Assembly (NCBI GenBank): GCA_012515235.1
Contig: JAAYYU010000013.1
Location: 1-46,377 of the forward strand
DNA length: 46,377 bases
Reading direction: 5' to 3'
Origin: Candidatus Anammoximicrobium sp.
GTDB lineage: Bacteria > Planctomycetota > Planctomycetia > Pirellulales > Pirellulaceae
Shown here in pieces: positions 1 to 7,076 of this stretch (position 1 is its first letter; each line of letters starts with the position of its first letter). The notes under the pieces are model-generated. The model was not told the origin of the DNA, did not search any database, and was given only the letters and a program-made list of their open reading frames with translations. The position numbers were made by a program, and so were the translations under genes.

Positions 1-1
1 C

Positions 2-2173
2 GTACCGGCGGGGTTCACGACCGATTATGCAGCAGCCGGCATGGTGCTCGCGCCCGGCGGAACGCTGGATTTCGACCTGACGCTGGCCGCGGTCTCGGCG
101 GGCACGTTGGCGGGCGACGTGGCGCTGTCCGGAACCGGCGGAGATCTGCCGTTTGTGTTTCTGGTGAGTGGGCAAGTCGTCGCTGGACCGCCGCCGCTGA
201 CCGCCCCGTTGTACATCGACAATGGCGATGCCGGCTACAGCGACACCATCGGGTTCTACAGGAGATCGCTGTCGGGCTATCTGGGCGATTACGAACTAGC
301 CAGCGGGGATGCCAACGGGGATTACGCGGAGTGGACGTTCACGAATTTGCCCGAGGGCGCGTTCAGCGTGGCCGCATCCTACTGGGCGCGTTACAACTGG
401 ACCGACGCGGCCCAGTACACGGTCCGCTTGTTCGACCCCGCGACCAACGTCACCACCGATTTCGGCCCGTACTCCGTCAACCAGCGCGTGGCACCCGACG
501 ACATCTACGACCAGGGGATCTGGTGGGAACAGCTGCGCGCTTCCTTGCCGGTGCCAAGCGGCGCGACACTGACCGTCCGCTTGACGGACCAAGGCGGCGG
601 CTCCAAGGTGGTCGCCGACGCGATCCGGGTCGAGCAGTTGACGCGGCCGGAGATTACGGTGCTGGACGGGGGCGTGGAATTGACCAGCGGCTCGAGTGTG
701 GTGGATTTCGGTGCCACTCCCGCGGGTACGCCCGTGTCGCGGACGCTGACGGTGCGGAACGACGGCGGAGGGCCGTTGCAGCTGCCGGTGTCGATTACGG
801 TGCCCGGGGGATTCACCTTGACGGCCCCCTTGGGCAACCCGTTGTTGGCGTCCGGCCAGTCGACGGACTTCACGATTCAACTGGATGCCGGCGTGTCGGG
901 GACGTTCTCCGGGCCGATCAGTTTCGAAAACAGCGACGCCGACGAATCTCCCTTCCTGTTCACGATTCAAGGCAGCGTGACGCTGGGCGTCCCCACGCTG
1001 ACCGAACCGATCTACATCGACAATGGCGATGTGGGCTATACGGACACACCGGGCTTCTTCAAAAGATCGCTGGCGGGCTACCAGGGCGATTACGAACTGG
1101 CCAGCGGCGACGCCAGCGGCGATTATGCCCAATGGGAGTTCGTCGGTCTGCCCGGAGGCACGTTCAGCGTGGCGACGTCCTACTGGGCACGCTACAACTG
1201 GACCGACGCGGCCCAGTACACGGTGACGATCGCCGGGATGCAGTATGGCCCCTACTCCGTCAACCAGCGCGAGGCGCCCGACGACATCTACGATCAAGGC
1301 CTTGGGTGGGCGCAGCTGGGCAGCGTGTTCACGGTGCCAAACGGCGCGACCCTGACGGTCCGACTGACGGACGAAGGCGGCGGATACAAGGTCGTCGGCG
1401 ACGCGGTGCGGGTCGAGCAGCTCAGTCCGCTGTTGGGGGAACTTCCGGCTTCCGGCGTCACGGGCGCGGAGGTGAGCGTGCTGGAGGCGGTGCCCACGTC
1501 AGTGGTCCAGCAGGCGGCGGTCCTGTGGTCGGCGGCGGAGTCGCAGGCGGCGGACCGGTTGGCCAACGTCGCAGTGATCGTAGCGGACCTGCCGGGGCAG
1601 ACCCTGGGCTTGGCGTCGGCCTGGACGCAGACCATCTGGCTGGACGCCGATGCGGCAGGACAGGGATGGGCGGTGATCGGTCATCAGTCATCGGTCATCG
1701 GCCGCGAGCCACTGGTCCCTGGTCACCGGTCACCGATCACCGGCTTCGACTTGCTGACCGTGATCGCGCACGAGTTGGGGCACGTGCTGGGACTGGAGCA
1801 CGCCGACGACGAGCACAACGTGATGGCCGAGACGTTGCCGGCGGGCGTGCGGCGGCTGCCGCCATCGGCGGCCGGGGCTCGGTTCGGCACAGCGGCCAGC
1901 TCGGCCGGTGACGCTCTGTGGGCGGCTGGGGCCGAAGTTTCCGTGCGGCGTGTCGATCGCGACGCGGACGAAGCGTCAAGGCGAGCGGATGCGGGCTTGG
2001 CGGCCCTGCTGGACGAGCCGTCCGCGGCGTGGGCTCCGGCGGACGAGCAGGTGGCGCAGCTGACGGCCGGACTGCGGAAGCGATCCGCCGATCCGAAGCA
2101 ACGGCTGGACGAAGCACTGGCGTCCGTCGGCGACTGGCTGGACCCGCTGGACGCGATCCTGCGCGACCTCTAG
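2..2173 (+). CDS. Secreted matrixin-like metalloprotease with golvesin-like and choice-of-anchor D domains (5' end outside window)
   Basis: The reading frame is open from the first codon in the window, so only the last 723 residues are seen and signal peptide and start are missing. In order: the end of an Ig-like choice-of-anchor D domain; a golvesin C-terminal-like domain starting YIDNGDAGYSDTIGF; a complete choice-of-anchor D domain; a second golvesin-like copy (YIDNGDVGYTDTPGFFKRSL); then a zinc metalloprotease core. The core carries HELGHVLGLEH near 1768-1800, the metzincin HExxHxxGxxH signature, with a downstream Met-turn-like N-V-M-A-E. It is probably a cell-surface or secreted peptidase whose beta-domains bind polymers or cell wall; the substrate is unknown. 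A 70-bp palindromic element (1672-1741) is translated in frame just before the zinc-binding helix. Family assignment is firm for the motif, moderate for the accessory domains. Confidence 0.85.
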   Translation, partial: VPAGFTTDYAAAGMVLAPGGTLDFDLTLAAVSAGTLAGDVALSGTGGDLPFVFLVSGQVVAGPPPLTAPLYIDNGDAGYSDTIGFYRRSLSGYLGDYELASGDANGDYAEWTFTNLPEGAFSVAASYWARYNWTDAAQYTVRLFDPATNVTTDFGPYSVNQRVAPDDIYDQGIWWEQLRASLPVPSGATLTVRLTDQGGGSKVVADAIRVEQLTRPEITVLDGGVELTSGSSVVDFGATPAGTPVSRTLTVRNDGGGPLQLPVSITVPGGFTLTAPLGNPLLASGQSTDFTIQLDAGVSGTFSGPISFENSDADESPFLFTIQGSVTLGVPTLTEPIYIDNGDVGYTDTPGFFKRSLAGYQGDYELASGDASGDYAQWEFVGLPGGTFSVATSYWARYNWTDAAQYTVTIAGMQYGPYSVNQREAPDDIYDQGLGWAQLGSVFTVPNGATLTVRLTDEGGGYKVVGDAVRVEQLSPLLGELPASGVTGAEVSVLEAVPTSVVQQAAVLWSAAESQAADRLANVAVIVADLPGQTLGLASAWTQTIWLDADAAGQGWAVIGHQSSVIGREPLVPGHRSPITGFDLLTVIAHELGHVLGLEHADDEHNVMAETLPAGVRRLPPSAAGARFGTAASSAGDALWAAGAEVSVRRVDRDADEASRRADAGLAALLDEPSAAWAPADEQVAQLTAGLRKRSADPKQRLDEALASVGDWLDPLDAILRDL
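1672..1741. repeat. Imperfect inverted repeat inserted in frame in the metalloprotease gene
   Basis: The segment begins with ggtgatcggt and ends with its exact reverse complement accgatcacc. Between them are short iterations of a gtcatcg-type motif on the left and ggtcacc-type motifs on the right. It is translated as a low-complexity stretch (V-I-G-H-Q-S-S-V-I-G-R-E-P) directly before the helix carrying HELGH. The reading frame continues on both sides, so the element is either tolerated as a surface loop or has disabled the peptidase. Confidence 0.6.
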
Positions 2174-2521
2174 TCCGGCAGACGCACGTAGGTAGCTTGG
2201 TCTCCACGAAACCGGCCTACGCATCATCGTAGGCCGCTCGCTCCGCGAGCGGAGTCGCGTCGCGGAACGTCGCGTGTCCGATGCCCGGCTCTTGCCTCCC
2301 GAAGACTTCCCGACGAGGTGAACAGTCACGTTTGACGCACGGCAGGTCGGGCCACAAGAGGTACGGAACGTCGCAAGAAGCGGCAGTCCGAGACGGATCT
2401 TTTGTGCCTGTTGGCGTTTGTTGCGACCATAAAACGCCAGAAGCTCGGCGTCTTCGAGAAACACCGGGCTTCTTTGCGCGCTTTCAGGACGACCTGCGTG
2501 CCTTCCGTCTGGTAGTGGCAG
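2174..2521. other. Intergenic region between convergent metalloprotease and pilin-like genes
   Basis: No convincing gene was found. The region holds a short palindrome around cgctcgctccgcgagcg (near 2237-2253) and the hairpin at 2431-2472 described separately. Short open frames here lack ribosome-binding sites and family resemblance. Confidence 0.5.
2431..2472 (-). terminator. Candidate terminator of the pilin-like gene
   Basis: Read on the minus strand, gaagcccgg (2472-2464) pairs with ccgagcttc (2448-2440) with one mismatch, followed by a short T-run (complement of aaaa at 2431-2434). It lies 50 nt past the stop of the pilin-like gene ending at 2522. The stem is imperfect and the T-run short, so the call is tentative. 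Confidence 0.4.
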
Positions 2522-2881
2522 TTATCCCCCGCTACTTTCACCCACCGTTGCCGGAATCGACACGTTGACATGACACGCGGGCTGGCCCGGCTGATCCACC
2601 GTCGTGCCGGCCAGATTGAAGTTGTCGCAGAAATCGACCACGTCGTCGAACGCGCTCCCGGCGATCGACGAAGAATGGCCGGTCACGCCGGAGAACGAAA
2701 AAGCCTGTTCCGTTCGGCTGACAGCAGCGGCCATGTCGGCCAGTTCCTGGACCACCTGATCGCGAACCGTCACCAGGCCGACGACCATTCCGATGACCAT
2801 GATGGTCGCGATCAGCACAAGTTCGCTCGAAACCACGAAGGCCCGTTCGTCAGACCAGAGTACTCTCAGATGAACCAACAT
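2522..2881 (-). CDS. Small pilin-like membrane protein A
   Basis: The protein has 119 residues and is a paralogue of the gene at 3016-3363. After a short N-terminus (MLVHLRVLWSDERAF) comes VVSSELVLIATIMVIGMVVG, a hydrophobic segment with a single Glu at its head, as in type IVb (Flp-like) pilins and pseudopilins. A soluble part follows with VRDQVVQELADMAAAV and SFSGVTGHSSS, both nearly shared with the paralogue. The start at 2881 is chosen because it aligns with the paralogue start and has GGGAGG 5 nt upstream; an upstream in-frame ATG would add 29 residues encoded by tandem repeats. Probable role is an inner-membrane prepilin or surface filament subunit. The residue before the FVVS block is Ala rather than the Gly usual at prepilin cleavage sites. 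Family placement is inferred from the pattern, not from a named domain. Confidence 0.7.
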   Translation of the reverse strand: MLVHLRVLWSDERAFVVSSELVLIATIMVIGMVVGLVTVRDQVVQELADMAAAVSRTEQAFSFSGVTGHSSSIAGSAFDDVVDFCDNFNLAGTTVDQPGQPACHVNVSIPATVGESSGG

Positions 2882-2938
2882 TTGAACCTCCCATGAATCA
2901 ACATTTGAACCTCCCATGAACCAACATTTGAACCTCCC
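2879..2938 (-). repeat. Threefold tandem repeat of ribosome-binding site plus start codon (23-bp unit)
   Basis: On the minus strand the module GGGAGGTTCAAATGTTG recurs with ATG at 2927, 2904 and 2881, exactly 23 nt apart, each preceded by GGGAGG (complement of cctccc at 2933-2938, 2910-2915 and 2887-2892). Because 23 is not a multiple of three, each ATG opens a different frame. The first gives a 9-residue peptide stopping at 2898. The second gives a 12-residue peptide stopping at 2866, past the real start. Only the third reads into the pilin-like protein. Confidence 0.85.
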
Positions 2939-3015
2939 AAAAATCACGAAGAACGTCTCTCCCGCCATCTGGGCCTGGCAGTCTTTGAGACACTCACTGC
3001 CTTGGCGACTTCTTG

Positions 3016-3363
3016 TTACGGGGTCGGCGTTCCCGCACTTTCACCCGGCACTGCTTCCACGATTTCGATGAAGGCTGGCGGTTCGCCTGGATTCTGGTCT
3101 AGATAGGAGTCGCAGAAGTCTTCCATGTCCTCGAACGCAGACCCGGCCGTGCTGGACGTGTGACCGGTGATTCCCGAAAACGAGTACGACTGATTCACTT
3201 GGGCGATCGCCAGGGCGAAATCGCCCAGCTCCTGCACCACCTGGTCCCGGACGGTCGCCAGGCCGACGATCATGCCGATGACCAGGATGGTGCCGATCAG
3301 CACCAATTCCGCGGAGACGACAAAGCCCTGTTCATCTCCCCACAGTTGCGTCAAGACTTTCAT
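3016..3363 (-). CDS. Small pilin-like membrane protein B
   Basis: The protein has 115 residues: MKVLTQLWGDEQGF, then VVSAELVLIGTILVIGMIVG (one membrane segment with a leading Glu), then VRDQVVQELGDFALAIAQVN and SYSFSGITGHTSSTAGSAFED. This N-terminal three quarters closely matches gene A, while the last 30 residues are unrelated in sequence and proline-rich. ATG 3363 is used, with GGAGG 6 nt upstream. Unlike A it keeps Gly before FVVS, so G-F could be a prepilin-peptidase site, although Glu would be at +6 rather than the usual +5. Gene B lies upstream of A with a 134-nt gap that contains the triplicated start region of A. Probably a membrane-anchored filament subunit; no pilus assembly genes are in view. 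Confidence 0.75.
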   Translation of the reverse strand: MKVLTQLWGDEQGFVVSAELVLIGTILVIGMIVGLATVRDQVVQELGDFALAIAQVNQSYSFSGITGHTSSTAGSAFEDMEDFCDSYLDQNPGEPPAFIEIVEAVPGESAGTPTP

Positions 3364-4023
3364 GAGATACCTCCACTTTGGGAAACGAGTGAGACAACGT
3401 TGCTGAACCGAGCAAGGCGTGTTGGCGGGCGTGCTGCGGAACACGTGGCGCGGCTGCTCCGCTCAACCGACTTGCGTCGCCGTCACATTTGGCAACCTTC
3501 AGACGAAAGTAATTGCGGGACGGGCGAGCGCAAAACGAAAAGACAACTGAATCGCTCCAGTTTTCCAGACGGCGACGGAACAGCCCCGACGACTCGCATC
3601 GTGCGGATTCTCGGCAGTCGTCGCGCATTGCGTGCGAGTCGTACGAGCGTCGTCGGCGGAACGTCATCGCGGGAACGACCGTCACGCTCGTTGTGTCCGG
3701 AATCGGGACGCCCGCTTGCGGATCGTACCGAAGAAGCGATAGAGTTTAGTGGCAGGGAATACGCGGCGCACTCATTCGCACCGGTGGCTGTGAGCGTCTG
3801 CCGCAAAACGGAAGTCGTTCCGTTTGGAACGGCGTGAAATCCGGTTCTCTCGGTCCAACTGTCGCACGTCGGCGAACCGTAGGCGTTAGCCCGCCGGTCC
3901 CTCCGGTGCCAGCAGGCCAACGTTGGGAAACACCGGTGGGCTGATGCCCACCGCTCGCCGGGAAGGGCGGCGAAACCGTTGGAGTTGGGCCCTGACCATT
4001 AACCTCACGACGGAGACTTTGCG
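3364..4023. other. Divergent intergenic region upstream of pilin-like gene B and the PQQ-propeller gene
   Basis: This 660-nt stretch has no credible gene: open frames lack ribosome-binding sites and any family resemblance. It should contain promoters for both divergent units, but no clear -35/-10 pair was found. Near the right end there is a hairpin with ggtgggc pairing with gcccacc (about 3936-3953), of the kind scattered between genes in planctomycetes. Confidence 0.5.
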
Positions 4024-6924
4024 ATGCTGCCAGAACGGAAACCCCCGGTTCATCTGCGGTGCCTGGGAATAGATCGGTGCGTTCTGTGGACGCGGGGACG
4101 GTGCGCGGGCGTGCTGCTGCTGGTGACGGGCATGGCCGTCGCCGCGGTGGCCGAGGATTGGTCGCAGTTCCAGTTCGACGCGCGGCGGTCGGGCGATGCG
4201 GCCCAGCGAAACGTAAGCACGCCGCTGGGACTGATCGCCGCCGTGCCGCTGAGCGACGCCGTGTTCACGGCGCCGGCCGTGGCCGAGGGGCGGGTGTATG
4301 TGGTCGACGGGACCGGGACGGCGTGGTGCCTGGACGCGGCGACGCTACAGACGGTTTGGTCGAACACAAAAACGGGGACAGGCACCGATCGTCCTGATCG
4401 GAGCCAGGGGACAAAAACGGGGACAGGCACCGATCGTCCTGATCGGAGCCAGTCCCCGTTTTCGTGCAACAATCTTTCGTCGCCCGCCGTCGTGGGGCCT
4501 TACCTGCACTTCGGCACGACGGCCGGGTCGTACTTCGTGCTGGACCGGGCCGACGGCCGGGTGGTCCGGGAGATCCGTTGCGACGGGCCGATCTTTACGG
4601 CCCCGACGATCGCCAACGGACGGGCTTACTTTGCCACGGTCGGCGCGGAGGTCTACGCGGTCGAGGCGGATGGCGCGGTGGCCTGGACTTGGGACTTCGT
4701 CAAGGAAGTCATCGGCTTTACGGGCGACCGCTGGAAGGGCGAGGACTGGCTGAAATTCAAACAAGACCGGGTGACGTGGAAGGACCATTTCTGTTGCTCC
4801 CGCGATCTGGCGGCGCACGGCAAGACGATCGTGGTACCGGCGGGCGGCCGAGTGGTGTTCCTGGAGGACGCCGGGAACCAACCGCGGTTGCGGTCGGTCG
4901 GGGTGATTCCCAACATGAACGGCAGCGAGTACCCGGCGGCGTTCGGGTTGAGCCTGGGGCCGGAGGGCGAAGCGTACGTGCAATGGCATCGGCGGGACAA
5001 CGCGGGACGCGTGGAAATCCTTCGGTTGGGCGCGGATGACAAAGTGGAAGCCAGCGTTGTGCCGGACACCCAGACGGCGATCAATCTGCCGGGCTTGCTC
5101 AGTTTCAGCCCGGTCAGCATTCGCGGCCGCGATGTTTACCGCTGCCGGCCCCAGGAGGGATTCGGATTCTGCAAGCACGCGGCCGACAGCGACCGCGCGC
5201 AGCCCCTGGGCGCGTATCCGTCGATCGCGCCGCCGGTGTTGCTGCGGGATCAGGGCGTCGTCGGCGGATTGGACGGACGGCTGTACGTCGTGCCGCTGTC
5301 GGGCGCGGGGCCGGCGTGGTCGTTCGCCACGGCGTTCGGCAAGCCGATTACGGCGCCGGCGGCGGTGTGCGACGGTCGGATCTACTTTGGCTGCGAAGAC
5401 GGCTACCTGTACGCCCTGGGGCCGGACGGAAAAGCCGCCTTGCCGCGCACGGACCTGGGCTTGGAGAAGATCCGCAGTCCGCTGACCGGCAAGTTTACCG
5501 ATCCGCAGTACGATTGGTACACGAACTACGGCAATGTCCAGAATACGAACGCCACCGATCAGACACTGGATCTGCCGTTGCGCGTCAAGTGGTTGCGGCG
5601 CTACGAAGGCACCTTCAAACACCTGCCGGTGTGCGGCGGCGGGCGGATGTACACGCACACGTCCGAAGGCCAGGTCTTTGCCGTCGAGCAGGAGACGGGC
5701 CGGTTGTTGTGGCGGCGGTACTGGCCCGGTGTTTATCTGTCGTTTACGTCGCCCATTTACTACCGGACGGCGACGAAAACGGGGACAGGCACCGATCGTC
5801 CTGATCGGAGCCAGGGGACGAAAACGGGGACAGGCACCGATCGTCCTGATCGGAGCCAGTCCCCGTTTTCGGAACGCTTGTTGGTGCCGCAGGCGGGGCT
5901 GCGCGAGTCGCGGATGCGGTGTCTGGATGCGGCGACGGGCGAGTTGATCTGGGAAGTGCCCTTCACCGGCTCGCCCAGCTGGAGCCGGCAAGCGCCGCCG
6001 GTGCTTTGGGAGAATCTGGCCATCTACGCTTCCGGTTCAGGCCGCTACGCGGCTCAGGGAACCGAAAAGGCGTTTATTTTCCGCGCCGATCCGGAACCGT
6101 CGCCGGGCGGCGAGGAGGTCATGAGCTTCATCTACACCCACGACAATCCCTATTATCCGAAGGACAACAAGCCGCTGATCTGGGCCTGGGATCTCGACAG
6201 CGGGCGTCTGGTGTGGCAACAGGATTTGTCCAAGTACGGCACCGGGGGCAACGACTGCGGGCTGTGCCTGATGGACGGACGGCTGTACTACTCGACGTTC
6301 TTCGGCTACTCGGCCAATCAGCGGAAACGCCGCGGCCTGGCCGACGGGCCCAACGGGATTACGGCGGCCTTGGATCCCAAGACCGGCGCCGTCCAATGGT
6401 TGACGGATAAGCATCACGTCACGGCCGGCTGCACGATTTCCGGAGCCGACGGCCGGTTGTACATGGGCGGCTACAACCAGCCGGACGAAAGCGGCAAGGA
6501 GCGGTTCGTGTTCTGTTTGGATGCGCGGGACGGTTCGCTGGTCTGGCGGAGCGAACCCGTGCGGTCGGCGGTCAACGTGGTGACCCTCGGCAAAGAGTAC
6601 ATCTTTTCCAACGCCTCGGGCGGGGACGGACACGTCTTCGACCGGGCGACGGGAAAGATCGTGTCGCGGTTCAATTTCCGCTATGCCTGCACGCGCTTCA
6701 CGTGCGCCGGCCCGTTCGTGCTGGGCGCGAATATGGACATGATCGACTTGTCGGACGGGAACCGTCTGGTGACCACGGGGCCGTCGATCGATTCGCGGGA
6801 ATGCCTGGGGTCGGTGGTCTCCAACGGGCGGATGTTCTACACGTCGCAGGCCAGCGGTCTGCAGGTGTGCCAGGTAGCGGGTGAGGAGGCCAGGCAGTTG
6901 GCCGCACCGTGGGAAGGGCGTTAG
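4024..6924 (+). CDS. Secreted PQQ-like beta-propeller repeat protein
   Basis: The protein has 966 residues. A long N-terminus with a hydrophobic stretch (CAGVLLLVTGMAVAAVAEDW, residues about 28-47) looks like a signal peptide with an extended n-region. The mature part is a string of PQQ-type blades, for example VYVVDGTGTAWCLDAATLQT, AYFATVGAEVYAVEADGAVA and IYFGCEDGYLYALGPDGKAA, arranged as at least two propellers. No catalytic quinoprotein residues were identified, so it is best seen as a periplasmic binding or scaffold propeller. ATG 4024 has GGAG about 9 nt upstream. Two copies of a palindromic repeat pair (residues about 115-147 and 584-616) interrupt it in frame, each between blades. It is followed after 152 nt by the TPR gene on the same strand. 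Confidence 0.85.
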   Translation: MLPERKPPVHLRCLGIDRCVLWTRGRCAGVLLLVTGMAVAAVAEDWSQFQFDARRSGDAAQRNVSTPLGLIAAVPLSDAVFTAPAVAEGRVYVVDGTGTAWCLDAATLQTVWSNTKTGTGTDRPDRSQGTKTGTGTDRPDRSQSPFSCNNLSSPAVVGPYLHFGTTAGSYFVLDRADGRVVREIRCDGPIFTAPTIANGRAYFATVGAEVYAVEADGAVAWTWDFVKEVIGFTGDRWKGEDWLKFKQDRVTWKDHFCCSRDLAAHGKTIVVPAGGRVVFLEDAGNQPRLRSVGVIPNMNGSEYPAAFGLSLGPEGEAYVQWHRRDNAGRVEILRLGADDKVEASVVPDTQTAINLPGLLSFSPVSIRGRDVYRCRPQEGFGFCKHAADSDRAQPLGAYPSIAPPVLLRDQGVVGGLDGRLYVVPLSGAGPAWSFATAFGKPITAPAAVCDGRIYFGCEDGYLYALGPDGKAALPRTDLGLEKIRSPLTGKFTDPQYDWYTNYGNVQNTNATDQTLDLPLRVKWLRRYEGTFKHLPVCGGGRMYTHTSEGQVFAVEQETGRLLWRRYWPGVYLSFTSPIYYRTATKTGTGTDRPDRSQGTKTGTGTDRPDRSQSPFSERLLVPQAGLRESRMRCLDAATGELIWEVPFTGSPSWSRQAPPVLWENLAIYASGSGRYAAQGTEKAFIFRADPEPSPGGEEVMSFIYTHDNPYYPKDNKPLIWAWDLDSGRLVWQQDLSKYGTGGNDCGLCLMDGRLYYSTFFGYSANQRKRRGLADGPNGITAALDPKTGAVQWLTDKHHVTAGCTISGADGRLYMGGYNQPDESGKERFVFCLDARDGSLVWRSEPVRSAVNVVTLGKEYIFSNASGGDGHVFDRATGKIVSRFNFRYACTRFTCAGPFVLGANMDMIDLSDGNRLVTTGPSIDSRECLGSVVSNGRMFYTSQASGLQVCQVAGEEARQLAAPWEGR
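4369..4462. repeat. Double REP-like palindrome, copy 1, inside the PQQ-propeller gene
   Basis: Two units of a hairpin repeat lie 45 nt apart. Each contains cggggacaggcaccgatc, a 5-nt loop and gatcggagcc; the second closes with agtccccgtttt so that the whole last unit is a palindrome with one internal A-A mismatch. It is translated as T-G-T-D-R-P-D-R-S-Q twice. Length and sequence match the copy at 5776-5869. Confidence 0.9.
5776..5869. repeat. Double REP-like palindrome, copy 2, inside the PQQ-propeller gene
   Basis: It has the same 94-nt double unit as 4369-4462, starting aaaacggggacaggcacc and ending agtccccgtttt, with the same 45-nt period and the same reading frame. The two copies in one gene differ only at the junction between units (ggggacg here, ggggaca there), so they are probably recent or have been homogenised. 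Confidence 0.9.
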
Positions 6925-7076
6925 CCGCGTTCGGGAAACAAGTCAGCGAAATGGCGCGAGCCACCGGTTCTGGAGGGACCGCAGGGCCGGCGGCTAGCGC
7001 CGTGCCGCTCACGTGATCTTGGACCGTTTTTTCTCGAACGCCGCCGAGGTTGCCGCGTGGGGAGTGGAAGCGATTG

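Noticed and set aside
296..1297. Long minus-strand frame opposite the metalloprotease gene
   Set aside because: It mirrors the repeated golvesin-like coding sequence, is rich in Arg/His typical of shadow translation in GC-rich DNA, and has no ribosome-binding site.
4369..5869. CRISPR array interpretation of the repeated units
   Set aside because: Only two units per site, palindromic throughout, no unique spacers and located within coding sequence.
4345..5991. Minus-strand frame containing L-A-P-I-R-T-I-G-A-C-P repeated
   Set aside because: The peptide repeat is only the reverse reading of the palindromic repeats at 4369-4462 and 5776-5869, which stay open in several frames.
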